Part shown: positions 52,394 through 60,970 of the stretch, piece after piece | Numbering within the stretch: the first letter of the stretch is position 1 | Layout: each line of letters begins with the position of its first letter | Assembly: GCA_964513445.1 (NCBI GenBank) | Contig: CAZEMM010000001.1 | Location: 1 to 64,000 of the forward strand | DNA: 64,000 bases | Direction: 5' to 3' | Source: Butyricicoccus_A sp964513445 | GTDB lineage: Bacteria; Bacillota; Clostridia; Oscillospirales; Butyricicoccaceae | Position numbers and translations under genes: made by a program | Notes under the pieces: model-generated | What the model was told of the DNA's origin: nothing | The model's database searches: none | What the model saw: only the letters and a program-made list of their open reading frames with translations

Positions 52394-52409
52394 AGCAATT
52401 GCCGTGCCA
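52394..52409 (-). promoter_or_regulatory. Sigma-54 promoter (-24/-12)
   Basis: Minus strand TGGCACGGCAATTGCT matches the consensus TGGCACG-N4-TTGCW at every fixed position. It lies about 110 bp before the isomerase start and downstream of the sigma-54 activator gene. The rest of 52410-52631 has two ACGGAA copies 11 bp apart (52523, 52534), possible activator sites, and AT-rich sequence. Confidence 0.9.
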
Positions 52410-52631
52410 ATCGCGGATTTTTTTCTAAAAAAATTTTTCTTAGGCATGTTTTTTGTCTGTTTTGCCAGATAAAGATCGGTACTATTTGTTCATTTTTCCC
52501 AATAATGATCTTATGCTGGTGTACGGAAGAAAAACGGAAACCGCGGCTGTAAAATTTTCAAAATGATGATTTTTTATTAATCGATATTAAAAATTCATAA
52601 AAATTCTCCCACATAAAAACGCGCCGGACAT

Positions 52632-52665
52632 AAAAAAACCAGCCTCACAAGCTGTAAGGCTGGTT
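52632..52665 (-). terminator. Terminator of the sigma-54 activator gene
   Basis: Nine-base-pair stem (aaccagcct / aggctggtt) followed on the minus strand by TTTTTTTATG. Confidence 0.88.
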
Positions 52666-52677
52666 GATCAATATCGG

Positions 52678-54462
52678 TTAAATTGTATTATTGAGCAGCG
52701 CTTCCACATCAATCTTATAGCGATTAATACGGTATTGTAGCTTCTGCCGATCCATTTTTAATAGGCGAGCCGCTTCCGAAATATTGCCCTTCGATTCGAT
52801 GAGCGCGCGAGAGATCGCGTCCCTTTCCAGGCGTTTGAGCGTTTCATCCAGCGAGCTTTCCATCCTCCCGCTGTCCGGATCAAACAGGGGCGGCTGAAAC
52901 TCCGGCTTCTCCAGCGTCTGCTTCTGGAAGCGTACATCCTCCCCCGCGTCGACACAACAATCCAGTATATGCTGCGGCAAATACTTGGGGGAAATCGTCG
53001 ACTGCGTATCGGGCAGAACGTTCATCGCGTGCTCAATGGCATGCTCCAATTCACGCACATTGCCCGGCCAATCATATTTCTGAAACAGCCGAATGATTTT
53101 CTCATCGATTCCGTTGACCTTGCGCTCCAATTTCTTATTGCACGCGATCCGGAAATTGTTTGCCAGCAGCGGGATATCCTCCTTGCGAGCACGCAGCGGC
53201 GGGATCGTAATGCTGACGACACCCAGCCGATAAAACAGATCGCGGCGCAGCTTTCCGTCCTCAATCGCCTGATAAGGCGGCACATTGGTATTGGACAGCA
53301 CGCGCACATCCACCTGGATCTCCTCCGCGCCGCCGACGCGGCGGATGCGCTTGTCCTGCAGCACGCGCAGCAGCTTTGCCTGCAAATTAATATTCATCGA
53401 ATTGATCTCATCGAGCAGCAGCGAGCCGTGATTGGCCTGCTCAAACAGACCCGGCTTGCTCTCCGCGCCGGTATATGCGCCGCGTTCTGTGCCAAACAGC
53501 AGGCTTTCCAGCAGATTTTCCGGGATGGCAGCGCAATTGATCGCCAAAAACGGTCCATTCGCACGGCTGCTCGCATTGTGGATGCTCTGTGCGATCAGCT
53601 CCTTGCCGGTACCGGTTTCCCCATAGATCATGACAGAGGAATTGGAACGCGCCGCCTGCCGGCACTGTGCGATCAGTTCGTCCATGACCGTGCTGATATG
53701 GATGAAATCATCAAAGCGATAGTGCGCGGAAAGCGGCTTGGCCTTTTTCGGTTTGTTCTTCACGCTTTGGCTGACCAGCTGCTCCTGTAAATCAATGATC
53801 TGCTTGCGCAGGATATCCAGCGTCTGCCAGTCCTGCATAACGCTCGAGCCGCCGATCACCTGTCCGTTTTGCACAATGGGATACATATTGCAGACGATAT
53901 CGACATCCTTGCCGAAGATGGTCGTATAGTACTGCCGCTTATTCAGAATGGACTGCTTGGTGCGAATGACCTGCGGCACGCCGCAGGCTTCCCCGTCGCG
54001 CATAAAATAGATCTCTGAGATAGGCCGTCCGCGCACATCCTGCGTCACGATCGAATCCATCTTTTCCGCCGCGTCGTTGAGCATATAGATGCGCGCCTCT
54101 TCGTCGCATAGGATCACCGCCTCCTCCAGCTGGTTGACGACGCTCACCAGCATATCATGACAGACGTCATTGACCGCATTGCGAAATACGATGAGGCGGC
54201 TCTCCTCGGGCAGGCCATCCACCTGCGGCGAGGGGCAGCGCGTCACGTAATGGTCGAATTTGACGCAGCTGTATACTCGCGTATTGCTTGTCTGTCCCAG
54301 CTCGCCGGCAATGTCAATGAGCAACTTGCCCTGCAAATCTCCATTCCCGCAAAGCAGGTGATCTCCCGCTTCATTGATGGATAAAATGATACCGTCCTTC
54401 GACAAAACCAGCGCTCCGATCCCGGACTGGGAAAACGTTCGCATGACTTCCTGATAGTTCAT
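52678..54462 (-). CDS. Sigma-54-dependent activator with PAS domains
   Basis: A 594-residue enhancer-binding protein. PAS-like domains lie at about 1-75 and 105-220. The AAA+ domain (about 250-480) has Walker A GETGTGKE (281-288), the sigma-54 contact loop GAYTGA (328-333, a Tyr variant of GAFTGA) and Walker B LLLDEI (348-353). A Fis-type helix-turn-helix is at about 545-590 (GNISEAARLLKMDRQKLQYRI). It would sense a small molecule through PAS and activate the sigma-54 promoter at 52394. aaggagacg precedes the ATG. Confidence 0.95.
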   Translation of the reverse strand: MNYQEVMRTFSQSGIGALVLSKDGIILSINEAGDHLLCGNGDLQGKLLIDIAGELGQTSNTRVYSCVKFDHYVTRCPSPQVDGLPEESRLIVFRNAVNDVCHDMLVSVVNQLEEAVILCDEEARIYMLNDAAEKMDSIVTQDVRGRPISEIYFMRDGEACGVPQVIRTKQSILNKRQYYTTIFGKDVDIVCNMYPIVQNGQVIGGSSVMQDWQTLDILRKQIIDLQEQLVSQSVKNKPKKAKPLSAHYRFDDFIHISTVMDELIAQCRQAARSNSSVMIYGETGTGKELIAQSIHNASSRANGPFLAINCAAIPENLLESLLFGTERGAYTGAESKPGLFEQANHGSLLLDEINSMNINLQAKLLRVLQDKRIRRVGGAEEIQVDVRVLSNTNVPPYQAIEDGKLRRDLFYRLGVVSITIPPLRARKEDIPLLANNFRIACNKKLERKVNGIDEKIIRLFQKYDWPGNVRELEHAIEHAMNVLPDTQSTISPKYLPQHILDCCVDAGEDVRFQKQTLEKPEFQPPLFDPDSGRMESSLDETLKRLERDAISRALIESKGNISEAARLLKMDRQKLQYRINRYKIDVEALLNNTI

Positions 54463-54660
54463 TTGTCACGTCTCCTTACTTTTCATTCTGGTTGAGCATA
54501 CCTCTCCCCATACGCGTTTTCCTATTGCTCCACTATCATCTTACCCAATTTCACATGTGATGCCTTTGCAATTTCTTGCAATAAACTATGCCGATTCTCA
54601 GGTGTGTTGTTCTCAGTAACAACGTGCCTAGTAATCCGTTCTGTCACATCGTACTGTGCT

Positions 54661-54689
54661 ATTGTATCATATTCACCGGGAGATGAAAA
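54661..54689 (-). promoter_or_regulatory. Possible promoter of the sigma-54 activator gene
   Basis: Minus-strand TTTTCA, 17 bp, TACAAT, about 200 bp before the start. Nothing else is evident in 54463-54792. Confidence 0.4.
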
Positions 54690-54792
54690 CTCATTGCGCC
54701 ATAAAAAGCGGGTAAAACGTATCGAAACGCCATAAACCCGCCGCAAATATACAAAATGGGAAGATTTCTCTGTTCAATACGTCTTATCCATT

Positions 54793-55311
54793 TTAATTAT
54801 TATCCAGCGCCTTCCAGCCGTAACGCCAAATGGATATCAGCGTGGACACGATTCCAAACGTTTCGCTCAGCGCGCCGCCATACGAATGGACGATCAGGTT
54901 ATAAGCGATCCACGGCGGTCCGACGATCGTCAGCTTTCCAAGGCGAATGACACGCCCGTTTCTTGTCCATGTCGTCAGCACGAACGAGACCTGCCCTACC
55001 AGCACAAGCAGATCATACGGCTTGCTCCATGTGGCAACACACGCCGCGACGGTCAGCGCCGCAAAGACCCACCGCCAGCCGCGCCACTGCGCCCATTTTT
55101 GCTCCTTCAGCCCGATAAACAGGCTACTTATCACACCGAAAATCAACGTCGCGCACGCAGGATACGCGCCCAAGCAGATAAACTGAATGACAAACAGCAC
55201 ATTTCCAAGCATCTGACACAAGATCATGCGACGACTGTCCTTGATTTGAAAGCTCCCTATGCAAAACGCCATACCGGCAAAGCCGATCAGCTGTACTAAA
55301 ATATCATACAT
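54793..55311 (-). CDS. YgjV family membrane protein (possibly 5'-partial at gap)
   Basis: A 172-residue protein with about six membrane helices. QLIGFAGMAFCIGSFQIKDSRRMILCQMLGNVLFVIQF is the YgjV family N-terminus, so the visible Met at 55311 is probably the true start even though it touches the run of N. The function is unknown; most members are predicted membrane proteins of the SWEET/PQ-loop type. The ribosome site is hidden by the gap. Confidence 0.8.
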   Translation of the reverse strand: MYDILVQLIGFAGMAFCIGSFQIKDSRRMILCQMLGNVLFVIQFICLGAYPACATLIFGVISSLFIGLKEQKWAQWRGWRWVFAALTVAACVATWSKPYDLLVLVGQVSFVLTTWTRNGRVIRLGKLTIVGPPWIAYNLIVHSYGGALSETFGIVSTLISIWRYGWKALDNN

Positions 55312-55411
55312 NNNNNNNNNNNNNNNNNNNNNNNNNNNNNNNNNNNNNNNNNNNNNNNNNNNNNNNNNNNNNNNNNNNNNNNNNNNNNNNNNNNNNNNNN
55401 NNNNNNNNNNN
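55312..55411. other. Assembly gap (100 N)
   Basis: A run of exactly 100 undetermined bases, the usual placeholder for an unknown gap length. It separates the YgjV gene from a truncated reductase gene. Confidence 0.99.
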
Positions 55412-55498
55412 CCTGCGGCACAGTCCGGTGACCAATGCTGTCGTAATGGCGCCTGTCCCGATAAAGCCGATCGTAGGAAGTGTTTGATTTTTTCTCAT
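55412..55498 (-). CDS. Pyrroline-5-carboxylate reductase-like protein, N-terminal fragment
   Basis: Only 29 codons are visible before the gap. The start MRKNQTLP is followed by TIGFIGTGAITTALVTGL, a Rossmann GXGXXX(A/T) nucleotide-binding strand-loop-helix like that of proline-pathway reductase ProC and its relatives. aaggag lies about 10 nt before the ATG. Identity beyond an NAD(P)-binding reductase is not secure. Confidence 0.55.
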
Positions 55499-55663
55499 AT
55501 ATGCCACGCTCCTTTTGACTGTCAATCTACAAGCGTTTTCCGATGATAGCAAACGTTTTCATTTTGCAGTTAAGCAAATTGTACAATATTTTCTCACGGA
55601 AAAACATCCCCGCATTTTGCCTGTCCTTTGCTCTTTTGTGCCGTTTTTCATAAAAGCATGACC

Positions 55664-55693
55664 GCAAAAAAGGCTGCCGGAAATCCGACAGCC
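55664..55693 (-). terminator. Terminator of the RodA-like gene
   Basis: Stem ggctgtcgg / ccggcagcc (minus strand, 9 positions) followed by TTTTTTGCGG. Confidence 0.82.
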
Positions 55694-55720
55694 CTGCATG
55701 ATTTGATCGTATAAAGTCGC

Positions 55721-57058
55721 TCAGTCCGTATCGACCGTATGGTCAGCTCCGTTGTTTTTTTGCCGCTGCTGATCCCAATCGATAATGGCCTCGCCAAACG
55801 GCGTCTCATCCGCTGACTCGTCTGATATCGACGGAACATCTGCCCGTTTCGCCCGTACAAACGCAACCGGCTTCCAATCCGCCGAATCGTCTACAGCCGC
55901 AGCATCAACCGTGATCTCCCCTGCCGTCAGCAGGCCGTCGCGCTTCCTGCGGCGGTATCGCCATGACACGCATTCCACCATGCCGAGCGCAAGATACATT
56001 GTCACAATGGACGAGCCGCCATAGCTGAAAAACGGCAGTGTCAGACCCATGACCGGTCCAATGCCCAAGCACATAAATACATTCTCAAGCGTCTGGAACA
56101 TAAACATGCTGCCAACGCCGACACACAGCAGCATCAAAAATGTGCTGTCCGTACGGTAGGCAATGTAGAAAATGCGCACAATGAGTAAAACCAACGCCAA
56201 CAAAATCACCGCGCAGCCAACCAGCCCCCATTCCTCTCCGGCAACGCCAAAAATGAAATCCGTCTGCTTTTCCGGCAGCATATTGTTCTGCGTCTGATTT
56301 CCCTTTAAAAAACCCGCGCCCATCACGCGCCCCGCGCCGATCGCAATGCGGCTCTGCTCCTGCTGCCAGTACGTATCCGGCGCAATTGTCGGGTCAAAGA
56401 GAACCAAAATGCGGTTGCGCTGCACATTGCTCAGCAGCTTCCATATCAGCGGCATGGCTGCGGCTGTGGCCGCAGCGCCGCCCACAAACCACCTGAGCTG
56501 CAGCCCGGCGACAAATAACATAACCAATGCGATAAACAGATACGACAGCGACATGCCCACATCCTTCGATGGCACGATGATCGCCGTCATTATCAGCGCG
56601 ACATGCACGAGCAGCAGCAGCACATGCTTCGGCTTACTCAGCGTGTTGCGAAATGTCGTAATATGCTTGGCAAACGTAAAGATGAACAGCAGCTTTCCGA
56701 TCTCCGCCGGCTGCACGCCGATGCCGCCGAAGCGCAACCAGCTCCTATTGCCGCCCTCCTCATAGCCAAACAGCGTCAGTGAAAGCTGAAAAATAAGATT
56801 CAGCACATATACGATACGCCAAAACGGTGCAAATCGCTCAATATCCACATAAGAGAGCACAGCGAAGCCGATCAATCCCAGACCAATCGCCACACACTGA
56901 ATCAGCACATATCGCTCGCTTCCAGCCTCCAAGCTGTTCGTCGCCGAATAGATCAGCAGCAGGCCAAACAACGAACAGAACAACGCCAGCGCAAGCAGAC
57001 AAAAATCCAGGCACAGAATATCCTCTCCCAAATGCTGAAACCGTTTTTTCCTTTGCAT
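55721..57058 (-). CDS. RodA/FtsW/SpoVE family SEDS protein
   Basis: A 445-residue SEDS peptidoglycan glycosyltransferase with about ten helices. RodA-like traits are IGVQPAEIGKLLFI, IVPSKDVGMSL, RIAIGAGRVMGAGFLKGNQTQ, LPEKQTDFIFGVAGEEWGL and LPFFSYGGSS. A cytoplasmic tail of about 80 residues, acidic and not part of the domain, follows. No partner penicillin-binding protein is adjacent. The start at 57058 follows aaagga. I favour an elongation-type (RodA) role over FtsW from the loop sequences. Confidence 0.9.
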   Translation of the reverse strand: MQRKKRFQHLGEDILCLDFCLLALALFCSLFGLLLIYSATNSLEAGSERYVLIQCVAIGLGLIGFAVLSYVDIERFAPFWRIVYVLNLIFQLSLTLFGYEEGGNRSWLRFGGIGVQPAEIGKLLFIFTFAKHITTFRNTLSKPKHVLLLLVHVALIMTAIIVPSKDVGMSLSYLFIALVMLFVAGLQLRWFVGGAAATAAAMPLIWKLLSNVQRNRILVLFDPTIAPDTYWQQEQSRIAIGAGRVMGAGFLKGNQTQNNMLPEKQTDFIFGVAGEEWGLVGCAVILLALVLLIVRIFYIAYRTDSTFLMLLCVGVGSMFMFQTLENVFMCLGIGPVMGLTLPFFSYGGSSIVTMYLALGMVECVSWRYRRRKRDGLLTAGEITVDAAAVDDSADWKPVAFVRAKRADVPSISDESADETPFGEAIIDWDQQRQKNNGADHTVDTD

Positions 57059-57314
57059 GAAATAATATTCCTTTCCGCATCGCAGTCCACATAAGAGCCG
57101 CCGCCCCAAACTAAAAAGCTATCATAATTTCTTATTCATCATACCACCTTTGCGGCACACGGTAAATACTTTTTTGCCGTAAAATATATCCCTTCGGTCG
57201 ATGATTGTATAAAAACCTGCAAAACCGCCTTCGTTTTCTCTGCACTTTGTAATAAAATATGGCGACAACGCCCTTCACTTTGTGATATAATAAGAAAATA
57301 ATCTCAGTATATAG

Positions 57315-57335
57315 AGCAAATAACGTTTATTTGCT
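57315..57335 (+). promoter_or_regulatory. Perfect inverted repeat in the fhs leader
   Basis: AGCAAATAA-CGT-TTATTTGCT, 9-bp arms, between a TATAAT at 57286-57291 and the ribosome site at 57349. A repressor operator or an RNA hairpin; no known folate riboswitch pattern is seen. Confidence 0.6.
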
Positions 57336-57361
57336 AGGTAATGCTGCAAGGAGGTTTCGCC

Positions 57362-59032
57362 ATGTTAAGTGATATTGAAATTGCGCAGAATTGTTCTATG
57401 CTTCCCATCCGTGAGGTGGCAGAAAAGGTCGGTCTGGCAGAAGATGAACTGGAGTATTATGGAAAATACAAAGCTAAAATCTCAGACAACGCCTGGACTC
57501 GCCTGAAGGATAAGCCGGACGGCAGGCTAATTCTCGTCACTGCGATCAACCCCACCCCCGCAGGTGAGGGAAAAACCACAACGACGGTCGGTCTCGGTCA
57601 GGCTCTTGACAAAATGGGAAAACGCTCTATTATCGCTCTACGCGAGCCATCCCTCGGTCCGGTATTCGGCATCAAGGGCGGCGCTGCCGGCGGCGGATAT
57701 GCACAGGTCGTCCCGATGGAGGATATCAACCTGCACTTTACCGGCGACATGCACGCCATCGGTGCGGCAAACAATCTGTTGTGCGCGATGATCGACAACC
57801 ATTTGCAGCAGGGCAACGAGCAAAATATCGACCCGCGCCGCATCGTCTTTACCCGCGTCGTTGATATGAATGACCGCGCGCTGCGCAACATTGTCATCGG
57901 TATGGGCGGCGCGATGAGCGGCGTGCCGCGTGAGGATCATTTTATGATTACGGTTGCAAGTGAGGTCATGGCCATCCTATGTCTGTCCACCAGCATTGCA
58001 GACCTGAAAAAGCGCTGCGGCGATATTCTTGTGGCATATCGCTATGACGGCACGCCAGTATTTGCCCGCGACCTGCGCGCGGAGGGCGCGATGACCGCGC
58101 TGCTCAAGGATGCGCTCAAGCCGAATCTGGTGCAGACGCTGACCGGCTCCCCCTGCCTGATGCATGGCGGCCCGTTCGCCAACATCGCGCATGGCTGCAA
58201 CTCCATTGCTGCAACGCGCATGGCGCTCAAGCTGGCCGATTACACAGTAACAGAGGCAGGCTTCGGCGCGGATCTCGGCGCAGAGAAGTTCTTTGACATC
58301 AAATGCCGCAAGTCCGGCTTAAAGCCGGACTGTGTCGTGCTTGTTGCAACCATTCGCGCACTCAAGTATAACGGCGGCGTGGTCAAAGCGGATTTGAGCC
58401 AGGAAAACCTGCCTGCGCTGCAAGCGGGCGCGGTAAATCTGCAAAAGCACATCGAAAACATCGGCAAATATCATGTTCCGGTCGTTGTTGCCATCAACCG
58501 ATTCGCGTCGGATACCGACGCGGAGATCGAATTCCTGCGCAGTCTGTGCGCACAGATGGGCGCGCGCTATGCGCTGTCCGAGGTATTTGCAAACGGCGCG
58601 GACGGCGGCATGGAGCTGGCACAGATGGTGCTGGAGGAATGCGACAGCGGCAAGGCGGCTTTTGCGCCGCTGTATCCGGACGACATGCCGCTCAAGCAGA
58701 AGCTGGAAACCGTCGCGACGGAAATTTACGGTGCGGGCGGCGTTACCTATACCCCCGCCGCAGAAAAATCCCTCGCGCAGATCAGCGCGCTGGGCTATGA
58801 CAAGCTGCCGATCTGCGTCGCAAAAACGCAGTATTCGCTGTCGGATGACGCGTCTAAGCTGGGCCGCCCGACCGGCTTTAAGATTACGGTCAAAAACGTC
58901 CGCGTCAGCGCGGGTGCAGGCTTTGTCGTCTGTGAGACGGGCGCGATCATGACCATGCCGGGTCTGCCGCGCAATCCCGCCGCCTTTAACATCGACGTGG
59001 ACGACACCGGCCGCATCTCTGGTCTGTTCTAA
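57362..59032 (+). CDS. fhs: Formate-tetrahydrofolate ligase
   Basis: A 556-residue formyl-THF synthetase, full length. The P-loop is NPTPAGEGKTTTTVGL, and KGGAAGGGYAQVVPMEDINLHFTGD is the family signature. It joins formate to THF using ATP, giving 10-formyl-THF for purines and fMet; in acetogens it is also a Wood-Ljungdahl step, but no other pathway genes are here. aaggagg precedes the ATG at 57362. Confidence 0.98.
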   Translation: MLSDIEIAQNCSMLPIREVAEKVGLAEDELEYYGKYKAKISDNAWTRLKDKPDGRLILVTAINPTPAGEGKTTTTVGLGQALDKMGKRSIIALREPSLGPVFGIKGGAAGGGYAQVVPMEDINLHFTGDMHAIGAANNLLCAMIDNHLQQGNEQNIDPRRIVFTRVVDMNDRALRNIVIGMGGAMSGVPREDHFMITVASEVMAILCLSTSIADLKKRCGDILVAYRYDGTPVFARDLRAEGAMTALLKDALKPNLVQTLTGSPCLMHGGPFANIAHGCNSIAATRMALKLADYTVTEAGFGADLGAEKFFDIKCRKSGLKPDCVVLVATIRALKYNGGVVKADLSQENLPALQAGAVNLQKHIENIGKYHVPVVVAINRFASDTDAEIEFLRSLCAQMGARYALSEVFANGADGGMELAQMVLEECDSGKAAFAPLYPDDMPLKQKLETVATEIYGAGGVTYTPAAEKSLAQISALGYDKLPICVAKTQYSLSDDASKLGRPTGFKITVKNVRVSAGAGFVVCETGAIMTMPGLPRNPAAFNIDVDDTGRISGLF

Positions 59033-59042
59033 ACGCCCTTCT

Positions 59043-59474
59043 ATGACACAGTATTTCACACATACACCGGAGGAAACCGAGCACATCGGCACATTGCTCG
59101 CCGCTGAAGCGCGTCCCGGCGACGTAGTCGCGTTCACCGGCGATCTGGGCGCGGGAAAAACCGCCTTTTGCCGCGGTTATCTGCGCGCGCTCGGCTATCA
59201 GGGGCGCATCACCAGCCCGACCTTCGCCATCGTCAACGAATATGATACCGACGCGTTTCGTGTCTGCCATTTTGATATGTACCGCATTCTCGACGCGGAC
59301 GCGCTGTATGACATTGGCTGGGACGATTATCTGGATGGCGAGGCCATTCTGCTCATTGAATGGAGCGAAAATATCGCGGACGCGCTCCCCGAAACGCATC
59401 TGTCGGTTGACATCCGGCACGGTGAAGCCGAAACCGACCGCATCATTACTATAAACGGAGGACATACGCAATGA
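59043..59474 (+). CDS. tsaE: tRNA t6A-modification ATPase TsaE
   Basis: A 143-residue P-loop ATPase. Walker A is GDLGAGKTAF, switch-like TSPTFAIVNEY and HFDMYRI follow, and LLIEWSENI is the Walker B-like strand. TsaE binds TsaB-TsaD and drives the t6A cycle. It begins 10 bp after fhs without a clear independent ribosome site, and its stop overlaps the tsaB start (ATGA). Confidence 0.96.
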   Translation: MTQYFTHTPEETEHIGTLLAAEARPGDVVAFTGDLGAGKTAFCRGYLRALGYQGRITSPTFAIVNEYDTDAFRVCHFDMYRILDADALYDIGWDDYLDGEAILLIEWSENIADALPETHLSVDIRHGEAETDRIITINGGHTQ

Positions 59475-60190
59475 GACTACTGACATTGGAATCCTCTTCC
59501 CTGTCCGCTTCCGTGTGCGTCACGCAGGACGGTGCGCTGCTGGCACAGTCGTTTCAAAACTGCGGGCTGACGCACAGCGCGACTCTGCTGCCCATGATCG
59601 AGCACATGCTGATGACCGCACAGCTGACGCTGGACGATATCGACGCGGTGGCGGTCACAACCGGCCCCGGCTCGTTTACCGGCATCCGCATTGGCATCGC
59701 GACCGCAAAGGGCATTGCGGACGGGCGCGGCCTGCCATGTATCGGCGTCTCCTCTCTGGCCGGTGCGGCCTGGAACGTCTCGCTGAGCGACCGGCTCATC
59801 TGTCCGGTTATGGACGCGCGGCGTCATCAGCTGTACAACGCGCTGTTTCAATTTAAAAACGGCGCGCTGGAGCGTTTGACCCCCGACCGTCTGATTCAAA
59901 TGGAAGCCCTGCGAGCAGAAGCGATTTCGTATAAAAAATCCCTTCTTTTGGTTGGAGATGGCGCGCAAATGTGCTATAATACTTTTATCGAGACGGACGG
60001 TCTGGACGTCATTGCTGCACCGCCCGGTTTAATTTTTCCCTGTGCGCATGGCGCCGCCATGGAGGCACACCGTCTTGCACAGGCCGGGCATCTGGTTTCG
60101 GCATCGCAGCTGATGCCTGCTTACCTGCGCCAGCCGCAGGCTGTCCGCGAACGGCTCCAGAGAGAGCAAACCACCAATAAAGGAGATTGA
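59471..60190 (+). CDS. tsaB: t6A-modification scaffold protein TsaB
   Basis: A 239-residue TsaB. LTLESSSLSASVCV and VAVTTGPGSFTGIRIGIATAKGIA are the ASKH-fold signatures shared with TsaD, and the DARRHQLYNALF strand is typical. It forms the dimer platform for TsaD. ggagg lies before the ATG. TsaD and RimI are 47 kb away, so the tsa operon is split. upp follows by 4 bp. Confidence 0.96.
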   Translation: MRLLTLESSSLSASVCVTQDGALLAQSFQNCGLTHSATLLPMIEHMLMTAQLTLDDIDAVAVTTGPGSFTGIRIGIATAKGIADGRGLPCIGVSSLAGAAWNVSLSDRLICPVMDARRHQLYNALFQFKNGALERLTPDRLIQMEALRAEAISYKKSLLLVGDGAQMCYNTFIETDGLDVIAAPPGLIFPCAHGAAMEAHRLAQAGHLVSASQLMPAYLRQPQAVRERLQREQTTNKGD

Positions 60191-60194
60191 TATT

Positions 60195-60824
60195 ATGGCT
60201 CAGGTTCATGTAATGGATCATCCGCTTATCGTACACAAGCTGTCCCTCATCCGTGATAAGTTTACCGGTCCGAAGGAATTTCGCGAGGCTGTCAAGGAAA
60301 TTTCCACCCTGCTGTGCTATGAGGCGACGCGCGATCTTCCGCTCAAGGAGGTAGAGGTCGAAACCCCGATCGCCCGCACAAAGGTGCGCTACATTTCTGG
60401 CAAAAAGCTGGCGGTTGTCGCCATCCTTCGCTCCGGTCTTGGCATGGTAGACGGCATTCTCGATCTGATCCCGAATGCAAAGATCGGTCATATCGGCCTG
60501 TACCGTGACCCCGATACCCTTCAGCCAGTCGAATACTACTGCAAGCTGCCGACCGACGTGGCAAGCCGCGATGTTCTGGTCGTCGACCCGATGCTGGCAA
60601 CCGGCGGTTCTGCCAACGCCGCAATCCAGTTCCTCAAGAACTATGGTGTGCAGAACATCAAGCTGATCTGTTTGCTGGCAGTTCCGGAGTCCATCAAAGC
60701 AATTCAGGAAAACCACCCGGAGGTTGAAATCTTCTGCGCCGCAATCGACGAGAGGCTCAACGAAAAGGGCTATATCGTTCCGGGCGTCGGTGATGCCGGC
60801 GACCGCATGTTTGGCACAAAGTAA
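60195..60824 (+). CDS. upp: Uracil phosphoribosyltransferase
   Basis: A 209-residue Upp. The PRPP site is VLVVDPMLATGGSANAA, the uracil-binding end is GYIVPGVGDAGDRMFGT, and the N-terminus VHVMDHPLIVHKLSLIRD is typical. It salvages uracil to UMP. aaaggag precedes the ATG. It follows tsaB by 4 bp and ends the fhs-tsaE-tsaB-upp run. Confidence 0.98.
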   Translation: MAQVHVMDHPLIVHKLSLIRDKFTGPKEFREAVKEISTLLCYEATRDLPLKEVEVETPIARTKVRYISGKKLAVVAILRSGLGMVDGILDLIPNAKIGHIGLYRDPDTLQPVEYYCKLPTDVASRDVLVVDPMLATGGSANAAIQFLKNYGVQNIKLICLLAVPESIKAIQENHPEVEIFCAAIDERLNEKGYIVPGVGDAGDRMFGTK

Positions 60825-60876
60825 CACAACGGCTGCCGACATCCGTGTGCAGCAAACACACAAACACATAACGAAG

Positions 60877-60912
60877 CACGCCGGAAGCGTTTGCCCTCCG
60901 ACGTGTTTTTTT
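60877..60912 (+). terminator. Intrinsic terminator after upp
   Basis: Stem cacgccgga / tccgacgtg (one mismatch) followed by TTTTTTTA. Confidence 0.8.
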
Positions 60913-60970
60913 ATCCCTGTAAGCCGCGATCCTGCCGATCCATCCATATCCTCGATGACAATATCAAATA

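Noticed and set aside
54522..54746. 74-codon frame upstream of the sigma-54 activator
   Set aside because: No ribosome site, no recognisable domain, and a probable promoter lies inside it.
57241..57361. Folate riboswitch before fhs
   Set aside because: The conserved folate-aptamer core is not present; only a simple palindrome is seen.
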